NCBI GenBank assembly: GCA_903870145.1
Contig: CAIQBO010000049.1
Span: 117,617-181,616 of the forward strand
Direction: 5' to 3'
Length of the DNA stretch: 64,000 bases
Source: an uncultured Burkholderiales bacterium
GTDB lineage: Bacteria > Pseudomonadota > Gammaproteobacteria > Burkholderiales > Burkholderiaceae_C
Of the stretch, positions 43,269-51,225 are shown piece by piece. The notes under the pieces are model-generated. The model was not told where the DNA came from, did no database searches, and saw only the letters and a program-made list of their open reading frames with translations. A program made the position numbers and the translations under genes. The stretch's first letter is position 1. The number at the start of each line of letters is the position of its first letter.

Positions 43269-44648
43269 TCATTTGGTGGGGTCTGCGCTCAAGCTGCTGT
43301 CCCGCACCGATTGCGCAAGCGCTTTGATGCGATCATTTTCTGCACGTTGCTTGGCAATTTCATCCGGGCCCAAGGCCTGCAGATTGAGGTAGTCTTGACG
43401 CCATTGAGGGGCTCCCTTCCATTGAATTGGATTGACCAGGGTGGTGTTTGCAGCTTGGGCGCTTTGCAGCAACTCCAAAGCCAGAGCCAGTGTCTTGTCC
43501 TGTGAGTCCGTGTCATAGGGCAAACCAGCTGCATTGCCAAGTGGCACATCGCTGAACAGAAAACGCGGCACACCACACCATTGCACAATGTCCTTGGCAG
43601 CACCCATTAGCACCGTGGCAATACCGTTGGCCTCCAGATGACGCGCTACCAGCGAAAGACTTTGATGGCACACGGGGCAGTTGGCCACGAGCACTGCCGC
43701 TTGAGCGCCATCTGCAAGGCAGCGTTGCAACACTTCGGGGCAATCGACTTCCAGCGTGTGACGCTGACTTCGGTTGGTAGGAACACCATGAAAGTTTGGC
43801 GTTAACGCTCCAATCAAACCCAGCTGCACGGCACGATGCATGGCTGGCAAAGGAAACCAAGTGTTGCTGTCGTTGCTCAGGTGAGCGCGGTCCACTGCCA
43901 CATGCGAGACCCGCACATCATGCTCAGCGCAGGTGCCTGCGGAATACACTTTGAAAAATTTGGCCGATGCGTTGTAGGGTGCACTGGCGTCTTGTGGACC
44001 TTTGTCAGCTTGGTACAGGGCAGCCGTGGTGATCAGCGTGACGCAAGTTTTTGACAAGGCCTGCGTCAGCGGCTGAAAGGGCGTGGTCGAGTAGTGCGCG
44101 TATTGGTAGGGGTTGCCATAGCCCAAGGCGTCGTACCATGCGTGGGTGCGTTCAATGTAGGCGATAGGAGGGCCCTGCGCAGGGGTTTGATCAGCAGTGT
44201 CTGGCGCATTGCCTTTAGCACCTGGCTGCGCTTCTCCCGAGACGTAAAACCATCTGTTCGCATGGCCGCTGATTTCACGTACAAACTGGCTGCTTTCCTG
44301 AAGGCGCACAGCGCGGCCACCTGCTTCGCGATAACGCGCTATGAACTCCACCTGAGCATGTGCCTCATCGATCTTTCGGTACGCTCGAACCTCCAAGCCC
44401 AGCCACTTGACGCCTGGCTCAAAGCTCAGTTCTGCAGGCCGTGTGCTGGCATGCCAAGTCGCAAGCAAGTAGTCCGCACGCTCGAGCACAAAAGCTGTGT
44501 AACGCGAACGCATCAGGGCCTGCGCATCTGCTGCCGAGCAGGCCAGAAAGTCTGTCAGATAAGGCCCGCAACATTGCGCAAAGTCCAGCCTCCGCCCCGC
44601 AGCATCAAGCTGACCGCAAGGGCAATGAATGAGTTCTTTGTTAGCCAT
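43269..44648 (-). CDS. Fusion protein: YchJ/UPF0225-like domain plus glycine/betaine/D-proline reductase component B family domain
   Basis: 459 residues, one uninterrupted frame. Residues 8-139 match YchJ: a Cys-rich start (CPCG at 9-12, CCGPY at 26-30), then LMRSRYTAFV, Y..ATWH, VEFIARY, LQESSQFVRE and W.FY. After a Pro/Ala/Gly linker (140-160), residues 161-440 resemble the GrdB/PrdB family: YIERTHAWYDALGY, VTLITTAALY, DVRVSHVAVDRAHLSNDSNTWFP in parts, GLIGALTPNFHG, and VANCPVCHQS with CPVC at 324-327. In true GrdB/PrdB this zone carries the redox-active selenocysteine; here only Cys is seen. A redox or C-N/C-X cleavage role is inference. Confidence 0.72.
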   Translation of the reverse strand: MANKELIHCPCGQLDAAGRRLDFAQCCGPYLTDFLACSAADAQALMRSRYTAFVLERADYLLATWHASTRPAELSFEPGVKWLGLEVRAYRKIDEAHAQVEFIARYREAGGRAVRLQESSQFVREISGHANRWFYVSGEAQPGAKGNAPDTADQTPAQGPPIAYIERTHAWYDALGYGNPYQYAHYSTTPFQPLTQALSKTCVTLITTAALYQADKGPQDASAPYNASAKFFKVYSAGTCAEHDVRVSHVAVDRAHLSNDSNTWFPLPAMHRAVQLGLIGALTPNFHGVPTNRSQRHTLEVDCPEVLQRCLADGAQAAVLVANCPVCHQSLSLVARHLEANGIATVLMGAAKDIVQWCGVPRFLFSDVPLGNAAGLPYDTDSQDKTLALALELLQSAQAANTTLVNPIQWKGAPQWRQDYLNLQALGPDEIAKQRAENDRIKALAQSVRDSSLSADPTK

Positions 44649-44660
44649 CCCCCCATTTTA

Positions 44661-44757
44661 AAGGGAATGCTTTAAAGGTTTTTAAAGGGGACGCTTTTAA
44701 AGGGGACGCTACCCTGTTAAAGGGTTAAAGGGGACGCTACCCTTTATTCAACCCTTT
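44661..44757. repeat. Cluster A of the short palindromic repeat
   Basis: Copies of AAAGGGGACGCT occur at 44684-44695, 44699-44710 and 44727-44738. The last continues to the full 19-bp unit AAAGGGGACGCTACCCTTT (44727-44745), whose ends AAAGGG/CCCTTT can pair around a 7-nt loop. The second copy continues as ACCCT. Further degenerate TTTAAAGG pieces flank them. The cluster fills the 115-bp space between the YchJ-GrdB fusion gene and the DUF1028 gene. Confidence 0.8.
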
Positions 44758-44763
44758 TTTCAC

Positions 44764-45465
44764 TCAAGCCAGATGCCTGGCCTTCCACCCTGGCACATGG
44801 TCCATACGCCATTGCCACCAACGTGGCACAGGCTTGATTGCGCGCTCAACGTAATACGGAACCATCGGGCAAAACCAGTCCCAAAGTCGGCGCAGCTCTG
44901 CTTCAGGTTGATCGTGCAAGTCCACTCGTAAATCTACAACTGGAAATGGCTGATCTCCGTAGACCATCAGCGCGGAGGAATTCTGCCCTTCAGGTTGGCC
45001 CCCGGCATCTCGAGCCGCCTCGACTGCGCGCACCAAGCGCTCAGCCAGCACTTGGTCGTGCGCGTCTTCGAAGGCACGGGCCATTGCCTTAACCACCCCT
45101 TCACCAGCCAGTACATTTCCGGCAACAGCATAACCATCACCCACAATGTGCCCAGCCCATGCTGGATTTTTTTCACCCGTGAACGCATGTGCATGTCCAT
45201 AAACATCCACCACCAAAATTTGGCGTGACTGCGGATACGGGTCGCTGGACAAGAGTTCTGCAACAATTTTTTCTGCTGACAACGACGCCTGCATCAGGCT
45301 GCGTGCAATAGGCAGCAGATAGGGGTTGGCCACCGCTTGCAGCGATGCAGCGCCTCGCTGAGGCACAACGACGGGACAGCGAACGCCCACATTGGGCGAA
45401 TAGGTTGCAATGCCCACTCCATATTGGCCAGTCTTTGGGCAACGGGCTGCGATTGAAAAAGTCAT
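44764..45465 (-). CDS. DUF1028 family protein (Ntn-hydrolase-like fold)
   Basis: 233 residues. The opening TFSIAARCPKTGQYGVGIATYSPNVG and GAASLQAVANPYL, and later GDGYAVAGNVLAG, are typical of DUF1028, a family with an Ntn-hydrolase-like fold and uncertain activity. Its start lies 4 bp after the Bug receptor stop, so the two are co-transcribed under the LacI-type regulator. Hydrolysis of an imported amide or peptide-like compound is a guess. Confidence 0.82.
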   Translation of the reverse strand: MTFSIAARCPKTGQYGVGIATYSPNVGVRCPVVVPQRGAASLQAVANPYLLPIARSLMQASLSAEKIVAELLSSDPYPQSRQILVVDVYGHAHAFTGEKNPAWAGHIVGDGYAVAGNVLAGEGVVKAMARAFEDAHDQVLAERLVRAVEAARDAGGQPEGQNSSALMVYGDQPFPVVDLRVDLHDQPEAELRRLWDWFCPMVPYYVERAIKPVPRWWQWRMDHVPGWKARHLA

Positions 45466-45469
45466 TTGT

Positions 45470-46453
45470 TCACTCCATGACGATGCCGGACTCAGCCGCC
45501 ATCCGCTTATAGTTTTCGAATTCGGCCAGGGTCAATTTTCCAAGTGCCTCGGGCGTATCGGGCCGCACGACGCAGCCTGAGCCCTCAATGCGTTTTCTGA
45601 CATCGGGGTTGGCCAAAATTTTGAGCAACTCCTTGGACAAGCGTTGAATCACGGCGCGAGGTGTTCCAGCGGGCGCATAAAGCGCGTTCCACGAAGTGAA
45701 GTTCAATCCGGTCAGGCCCTGTTCATCAAGCGTTGGTATTTCGGGCGCATTCCCAGCACGAGTTGGGGAAGTAATGCCAAAAATTTTCAACTTGCCTTCT
45801 TTGGCCAACGGCAGTTGCGTTGGCAGTGTGCCGAAATAAATTTGCACCCGGTTCGAAAGCAGGTCGGTATTGACTTGAGGTGCACCCCGGTAGGGAATGT
45901 CTGCGATTTTCGTTCCCGTCATGCGAGCCAGCGTGAGGCATGCAAACTGGTTACTCGAACCATTGCCATGGTGCGCGCAGTTGAGCTTTCCAGGATTGGC
46001 TTTGACGTAATCAACGAACTCCTTGGCTGTACTGCCTGGAATGGAAAGGTGGCCAGTCAGCACAATTGGCAACTCAGCCACATAGCCGATAGGCTCGAAG
46101 TCTTTGGGGCCATAACTCACACTCTTGTTCAATGCCGGCGTGGCAGCCGTTGGCGCACTGCCTCCCATGATCAGCGTGTATCCGTCGGCTGGTGCTTTGG
46201 CAACCAAGGCGTGCGCAATGGCACCACTGGCCCCTGTGCGATTTTCGACCACCACCGCCTGCCCTAGCAACTTGGTCAATTCATCTGCAACGATTCGGCA
46301 CAAAATATCCGTGATGCCGCCGGCAGGGTAAGGCGAGACAATGGTCAGCGTTTTAAGGGGCCACGCCTCGTTGGCATGGGCAGGCCAAGGACTTGCGAGG
46401 TATGCGGCAGTTACACCGAGGCTTCTGCGGCGTGTCCATAGCGGGTTAGGCAT
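45470..46453 (-). CDS. Bug-type (TTT) periplasmic substrate-binding protein
   Basis: 327 residues from the ATG at 46453, with GAG 8 nt upstream. A twin-arginine-like RRRS precedes the hydrophobic segment ending near PAHA. The mature region LKTLTIVSPYPAGGITDIL and VVVENRTGASG are family marks. Again no TctAB genes accompany it. It diverges from a LacI-type regulator gene across two operator-like palindromes. Confidence 0.9.
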   Translation of the reverse strand: MPNPLWTRRRSLGVTAAYLASPWPAHANEAWPLKTLTIVSPYPAGGITDILCRIVADELTKLLGQAVVVENRTGASGAIAHALVAKAPADGYTLIMGGSAPTAATPALNKSVSYGPKDFEPIGYVAELPIVLTGHLSIPGSTAKEFVDYVKANPGKLNCAHHGNGSSNQFACLTLARMTGTKIADIPYRGAPQVNTDLLSNRVQIYFGTLPTQLPLAKEGKLKIFGITSPTRAGNAPEIPTLDEQGLTGLNFTSWNALYAPAGTPRAVIQRLSKELLKILANPDVRKRIEGSGCVVRPDTPEALGKLTLAEFENYKRMAAESGIVME

Positions 46454-46466
46454 AAGTTTGATCTCA

Positions 46467-46561
46467 ATGAAATTGATTTCATGCACTTTAAACATCAAAA
46501 AAATGAATGTCAATGTAATTTTTTGATATTTAGCGGATTATGATGAATGAAATGATTTCAT
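46467..46561. promoter_or_regulatory. Two LacI-type operator palindromes between bug and lacI genes
   Basis: ATGAAAT-TG-ATTTCAT (46467-46482) lies 14 bp before the Bug start; ATGAAAT-G-ATTTCAT (46547-46561) lies 15 bp before the regulator start. The 7-bp arms are identical and perfect, and only the central spacer differs (2 or 1 nt). The pair, 80 bp apart, would allow autorepression and repression of the bug-DUF1028 unit, possibly by looping. Confidence 0.65.
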
Positions 46562-46575
46562 TTTAACTTTCAACT

Positions 46576-47610
46576 GTGTCCAAAGTCGCCCCTGCCCCTT
46601 ACACGCGCCCTTCGGTCTCGGATGTTGCACGATTGGCAGGCGTATCACCGGCCACCGTTTCCCGCGCCTTCAACACCCCGAATCTTTTGGGAGCACCAAC
46701 TCTGCAGCGCGTGCAAGTGGCCGCAAATCAATTGGGGTACCAACCTTATGGGCTGGCCCGATCACTCAGACGTCGCAGGTCCATGGTCTTGGGCATCCTC
46801 ATGCCGTCACTGCGCTATGCGTATTACGCGGGCACGCTGGAGTTGCTGCAAAGTATTCTGGCGCGCGAGGGCTACACATTGCTTTTGAGCTCGGCCAACC
46901 ATGATCCGCAACTTGAGTTGGATGGTGCGCGAGCCATGATGGCCCAGGGGGTCGATGGGGTCATCTTATTTGGGCGCCCTTTGCACGACGAAAGCGCCCC
47001 CCTGCTAGCGCGACGCGGCGTTCCGCACCTTCGGTGCTGGGCTGCCATGCCGGGCGAACCTTCGGTTTCGTTTGATCATGGGGCTGCCATGGCCGACGTG
47101 GTCGAACACCTCATAGGACATGGCCATCGTCATTTTGCAGTGGTCATTCCTTTCTTAGCGTTGGGGGACCGTTTTCGTGGGCGCCTAATCGCTATCCGCG
47201 AGGCCTTGGCGCAGCATGGTCTGGCCATACCGAACAACGCCATCGTTGACGATGGCGGACTCGATGCCCAGGCAGGCCGGGCGGCCTATCAAACATTGCT
47301 CCAGCGTGAAGTCAAGGCCACTGCAGTGATCTGCAGCAATGATTTGATAGCTGCCGGTGTGATCCTAGAGTGCCAAGCCAGAGGCCGGCATGTTCCAAAG
47401 GACTTGTCTGTCACCGGATACAACGACTCAGGCTTAGCTGGCTCGTTTGAGCCAGCCATCACCTCAGTCGAAACGCCTCTGGACGTGCATGCGCAAGAAG
47501 TTGCACGGGTCATACTTTCTGCCCTGCGCGATGGCTCGCCCATCCCCATGATCAGACTTGCCACGTATTTGCGTGAGCGAGCCAGCACGGGTGATGCACC
47601 ACTTTTTTAA
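46576..47610 (+). CDS. LacI/GalR family transcriptional regulator
   Basis: 344 residues from a GTG at 46576. The helix-turn-helix SVSDVARLAGVSPATVSRAFN (in parts, about 13-33) and hinge LARSLRRRRS precede the periplasmic-binding-protein-like effector domain. FDHGAAMADVVEHLIGHGHRHFAVV and SVTGYNDSGLA are typical. It diverges from the Bug-DUF1028 genes and likely responds to their substrate. Confidence 0.92.
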   Translation: MSKVAPAPYTRPSVSDVARLAGVSPATVSRAFNTPNLLGAPTLQRVQVAANQLGYQPYGLARSLRRRRSMVLGILMPSLRYAYYAGTLELLQSILAREGYTLLLSSANHDPQLELDGARAMMAQGVDGVILFGRPLHDESAPLLARRGVPHLRCWAAMPGEPSVSFDHGAAMADVVEHLIGHGHRHFAVVIPFLALGDRFRGRLIAIREALAQHGLAIPNNAIVDDGGLDAQAGRAAYQTLLQREVKATAVICSNDLIAAGVILECQARGRHVPKDLSVTGYNDSGLAGSFEPAITSVETPLDVHAQEVARVILSALRDGSPIPMIRLATYLRERASTGDAPLF

Positions 47611-47666
47611 AGGTTAAAGGTTAAAGGGGGTTAAAGGGGACGCTGTTAAAGGGGACGCTACCCTTT
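47610..47666. repeat. Cluster B of the short palindromic repeat
   Basis: After two degenerate GGTTAAA pieces come AAAGGGGACGCT (47633-47644) and the full unit AAAGGGGACGCTACCCTTT (47648-47666), in the same orientation as cluster A. It follows directly on the lacI-type stop codon. It may also act as a terminator hairpin. Confidence 0.8.
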
Positions 47667-47731
47667 ATCCGCATTAACCATTACAGTCGGCCTGAAGATC
47701 ATGAATCGCTGAATATTGAAGATCAACCTAA

Positions 47732-48484
47732 ATGCCCAGCCTCAAATCTCTCAGCTCTCGAATCGTTTTTCTCCTTTTGATATTGGTGGCATGCCGCCCC
47801 GTTTATGTGGCGGCGGATTTTTCTGCCTGTTTGCATTTTTTTGCTGGAAATAATCCACCCCTTCTGGCCATTGAACCCACCGACAGGGCTTTGTGCTACG
47901 ACGCATTCGCAGTGCTGCACTCTGGTCAGAGTAAAACACCTATTTTTGTTGCCGAGAAACTCAATAAAGCCTCTATAGCTGATGCCGATGAAATACGGAC
48001 CAATCATTTCTTTACTGATGCAAGGCTGAGAAGCGCAGAAAGGGCCAGCTTAGAAGATTACAAGAGCAGCGGTTTTGACCGAGGACACATGGCCCCTGCC
48101 GCCGATATGCCCACAGCTCAGGCCATGGCGCAAAGTTTCTCCTTAGCGAATATGGTCCCTCAAAACCCTGACCTTAATCGCGGCGTTTGGGCCAAATCTG
48201 TTGAAGCGGCAACGCGCAAATACGTTTCGCGTGCCAGCGGTGATGTTTTTGTAATTACTGGGCCGGTATTCTCACCCAATATCGCCAGCAGCCCCAGCAT
48301 TGGGGAGGGGAGTGTGCATGTACCGCGTTACCTTTATAAACTTGTTTATGACAAAGATAAAAACAAAGCTTGGGCGCATTGGTACGAAAACGTAAACACA
48401 TCCAATGGCTCAGAACCGATCAGTTATGCCGAATTGATCAAGCGAACGAAAATTGAATTTTTGCCAGGGTTGAAGCCAGATTAA
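47732..48484 (+). CDS. Exported DNA/RNA non-specific endonuclease (NucA/NUC family)
   Basis: 250 residues. The N-terminal hydrophobic stretch ends with LVAC at 18-21, a possible lipobox, or with signal peptidase I cleavage near VYVAA. The catalytic motif is DRGHMAPAAD with H119, and Mg ligand N149 falls in NPDLNRGVW. VFVITGPVFSP is a further family segment. It would digest extracellular or periplasmic nucleic acids. It stands alone, bracketed by inverted copies of the palindromic repeat. Confidence 0.9.
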   Translation: MPSLKSLSSRIVFLLLILVACRPVYVAADFSACLHFFAGNNPPLLAIEPTDRALCYDAFAVLHSGQSKTPIFVAEKLNKASIADADEIRTNHFFTDARLRSAERASLEDYKSSGFDRGHMAPAADMPTAQAMAQSFSLANMVPQNPDLNRGVWAKSVEAATRKYVSRASGDVFVITGPVFSPNIASSPSIGEGSVHVPRYLYKLVYDKDKNKAWAHWYENVNTSNGSEPISYAELIKRTKIEFLPGLKPD

Positions 48485-48486
48485 AC

Positions 48487-48534
48487 AAAGGGTAGCGTCC
48501 CCTTTAAACCCCTTTAAACAACCTTTAAATAAAC
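48487..48534. repeat. Cluster C of the short palindromic repeat, inverted
   Basis: AAAGGGTAGCGTCCCCTTT (48487-48505) is the exact reverse complement of the full units in clusters A and B. Degenerate CCCTTTAAA and CCTTTAAA pieces follow. It starts 2 bp after the endonuclease stop and, with cluster B, brackets that gene in inverted orientation. Confidence 0.8.
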
Positions 48535-48574
48535 CTTTTGAACCTTGAAAGAGCGCTCGCTTATTCTGATGGGG

Positions 48575-50095
48575 CTACCAATACCGATCTTTGACTAATT
48601 TTTTATACAATTTCCCCGTAGGATGTCGCGGCAAATTTGAATCGAAATCGATCGAGCGTGGGCATTTGAAAGCAGCTAAATTTTCTCGGCAATAGGCCAT
48701 CAATTCAGCTTCCAAGTCGGCTCCGCTATCGCTTGCATCCACGGGCTGGACGACGGCTTTGACTTCTTCACCGAGGTCTTCGTTTGGCACCCCCACGACG
48801 GCAACGTCCATCACTTTGGGGTGTCCAATTAATATATTTTCAATCTCCTGAGGAAAAATATTGACGCCGCCCGAGATGATCATGAATGCGCGACGATCCA
48901 ACAAATACAAATACCCTTGCTCGTCAATCCGTCCAATATCCCCCAGCGTTGTCCAACCCTGTGCGTTGCGTGATTCGGCAGTTCTAACTGGGTCGTTGTG
49001 GTACGAGAAAACAGGCCCCTGCGAGAAATAAACCAGCCCCGCCTGCCCTACTGGCAACTCAACACCTTCCTCATCGCAGATATGCAAAACGCCCTGGCTT
49101 GCTCGACCCACCGAACCTTTGTGTTGCAACCATTCACCAGGCGTGATAGAACAAAATCCGTTATTTTCCGTGCCTGCATAGTATTCATGGATGATGGCAC
49201 CCCACCATTCAATCATCTTCTCCTTAATGTCAACTGGACATGGCGCAGCCGCATGCAAGGCAACCTTCAAGGATGAGGTGTCTACACGGGTTCGAATTTC
49301 TACAGGCAGTTTGAGCAGTCTCACAAACATCGTTGGAACCCACTGTGCATGCGTGATCGAGTGCTTCTCAATGGCCTCTAATGCACGAAGCGCATCGAAA
49401 CTTTGCATGATCCAGACCGTGCCGCCCAGCTTGATCACCGTCATGCAATGCCGCAAGGGTGCAGCATGGTAAAGGGGTGCAGGCGACAAATACCGCGTCT
49501 GATCACTGTAATTGAACAACGGCGCTAAGAGATTCACAAGCATGGTGGGCAGTCCAGGAGGCTGTTCTGGCAAAGGCCATTTAACCCCCTTGGGCCGGCC
49601 TGTTGTCCCTGAGGAATAAAGCATGTCTAAGCCCTGAGAGCCATCTGAGATGGCAAGCGTTGATTGCTTGATCAATGCATCCTGCCAAGACAAATACCCA
49701 ACCAAGCCCGGGCCCGTGGAAAATACTTGAACATTTTTGGGAAGCAACTTAACCAGTCGTTCTGCGATCGACACCAACTCAGAAGAAACAATCAATACAC
49801 GCGCTGCACAATCACAAACAATGTAGGCTATCTCATCGACAGTAAGCCGTGTACTGATGGTTGTGTAATAGACGCCCGCCCGGTCCATTCCAAAACAAGC
49901 CTCTAAAAAGTCCTTGTCATTGACCATTAACAAGGCAACATGCTGGCTTTTTTTTACGCCCAATCCACGAATGCATTGCGCGACTTGATTGGCTTTTTTG
50001 TCTAACTCACCAAACGTCACCTGCTCCCCAGTTTCGAGAATTTGAAATGCAGGCTTATGTGGATCTGCTGCTGAGTGATTCAGTGGGTATAGCAC
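48575..50095 (-). CDS. Acyl-CoA synthetase / AMP-dependent ligase
   Basis: 506 residues of the ANL superfamily. The phosphate-binding motif YSSGTTGRPKG, the YYAGTENNG motif, the hinge GDIGRIDEQGYLYLLDR and the C-terminal catalytic Lys in PTGKLYKK are all present. It activates a carboxylic acid to its CoA thioester with ATP. It is the last gene of the TetR/Liv operon, 2 bp after the acyl-CoA dehydrogenase gene. Confidence 0.9.
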   Translation of the reverse strand: MLYPLNHSAADPHKPAFQILETGEQVTFGELDKKANQVAQCIRGLGVKKSQHVALLMVNDKDFLEACFGMDRAGVYYTTISTRLTVDEIAYIVCDCAARVLIVSSELVSIAERLVKLLPKNVQVFSTGPGLVGYLSWQDALIKQSTLAISDGSQGLDMLYSSGTTGRPKGVKWPLPEQPPGLPTMLVNLLAPLFNYSDQTRYLSPAPLYHAAPLRHCMTVIKLGGTVWIMQSFDALRALEAIEKHSITHAQWVPTMFVRLLKLPVEIRTRVDTSSLKVALHAAAPCPVDIKEKMIEWWGAIIHEYYAGTENNGFCSITPGEWLQHKGSVGRASQGVLHICDEEGVELPVGQAGLVYFSQGPVFSYHNDPVRTAESRNAQGWTTLGDIGRIDEQGYLYLLDRRAFMIISGGVNIFPQEIENILIGHPKVMDVAVVGVPNEDLGEEVKAVVQPVDASDSGADLEAELMAYCRENLAAFKCPRSIDFDSNLPRHPTGKLYKKLVKDRYW

Positions 50096-50097
50096 TA

Positions 50098-51225
50098 TTA
50101 AACACCACGAGAAATGCGTTCGAGCAAAATTTCTGTTGATCCATCGACCAGACTGGCCGCTTGCGCCGCCAGCAGATGACGCGCAAACGGTTGGTCTGTT
50201 GACAGACCTTCCGCACCCATTTTATGCATCAATTCTGCGACTTGACGACTGGCCATTTGCGTTGCAAAAATTTTAGCTTTTGCCGCCAAAATTTGCGCAT
50301 CACCTCCGCAATCAATTAACTTTGCAGCTTGTGCAACGAGTGCAGTGGCGGCTGCGAGCTCAACGCGCGCATTTGCGATTGTCCAGCGCCAACCTTGGTG
50401 TTGATTCAAGGGCATGCCAAACGCATGGCGGTCATTGCCATAATTGCGCACCACCTCTATGCAATCCTCCACCATGCCACAACACATGGCAGCAACATAA
50501 ATTCGCGCCGCATTGATGGATATCATCATCTCTTTGAATGCGAGTCCTGGCTCAAGGATCATTTGATCAGAACTGCATTGATAATTTGAAAGCGCAAAAC
50601 TTCCTACGCCCATCGTTGGAATGGGCCCTTGCCCCTCAGGCGTCAATCTTACAAAGTTGGCATCCTCGGCGTCGATCAAGAAGGCGGCTATCCCTTTGAC
50701 GCCAGCGCCCAGCTTTGTTTGAGCGTAGACAACCATGAAGCGTGCATCTCTTGCATTGACGATCCAAGACTTTGTACCGCTGAGCAACCATCCTCCCTCA
50801 TGGGCTACAGCGAACGTTTGAATGGCAGCCACATCAGATCCTGCGCCAGGCTCTGTGATCGCAGTGCACGCACTGAATCGGCCAGACATTAGCTGGCCCA
50901 AATAACTTGAACGGCTTGGCCCTTTTTCAAGGTTGGAAATTTGGGCAACCACATTGTGGGTATTGATCAGCGACATCGCTACGCCAAAGTCAGCCGAAGC
51001 CAGCATTTTTGCAAGCTCTACTTTGCAAATGAAGGAGGCCCCTAAGCCACCCAATTCAACTGGTACTTCAAGCCTTAGCAGACCCACCTTGGCAGCATCA
51101 GACAATAAGTCGCTGCAAGTTTTTTGTTTTGAATAAAACTGCTCAAGCTTGGGCTTGACTTTGAATTGCAAGAATGCTTCGGCTTTTGACAGAAATGCAG
51201 ACTCAGATGCTGTCAACTCAGTCAT
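50098..51225 (-). CDS. Acyl-CoA dehydrogenase family flavoprotein
   Basis: 375 residues with the usual FAD-binding segments (TEPGAGSDVAA, KSWIVNARDARFMVVYA in parts, and the C-terminal helical bundle). Where many family members have the catalytic Glu in an EG.S.I motif near the C-terminus, this protein reads DGSTEI, i.e. Asp. Some subfamilies place the base elsewhere, so activity is not excluded. It overlaps the livM-type gene by 8 bp and should oxidise the CoA ester made by the next enzyme. Confidence 0.88.
   Translation of the reverse strand: MTELTASESAFLSKAEAFLQFKVKPKLEQFYSKQKTCSDLLSDAAKVGLLRLEVPVELGGLGASFICKVELAKMLASADFGVAMSLINTHNVVAQISNLEKGPSRSSYLGQLMSGRFSACTAITEPGAGSDVAAIQTFAVAHEGGWLLSGTKSWIVNARDARFMVVYAQTKLGAGVKGIAAFLIDAEDANFVRLTPEGQGPIPTMGVGSFALSNYQCSSDQMILEPGLAFKEMMISINAARIYVAAMCCGMVEDCIEVVRNYGNDRHAFGMPLNQHQGWRWTIANARVELAAATALVAQAAKLIDCGGDAQILAAKAKIFATQMASRQVAELMHKMGAEGLSTDQPFARHLLAAQAASLVDGSTEILLERISRGV

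Noticed and set aside
42814..43272. A 152-codon minus-strand frame overlapping the SDR gene
   Set aside because: It has no recognisable family, runs antiparallel in composition to a clear SDR frame, and most of it is explained by the SDR gene and the short remnant in the spacer.
44661..44757. A CRISPR array
   Set aside because: Repeat units are short, partly truncated and almost contiguous, with no unique spacers of constant length and no cas genes.
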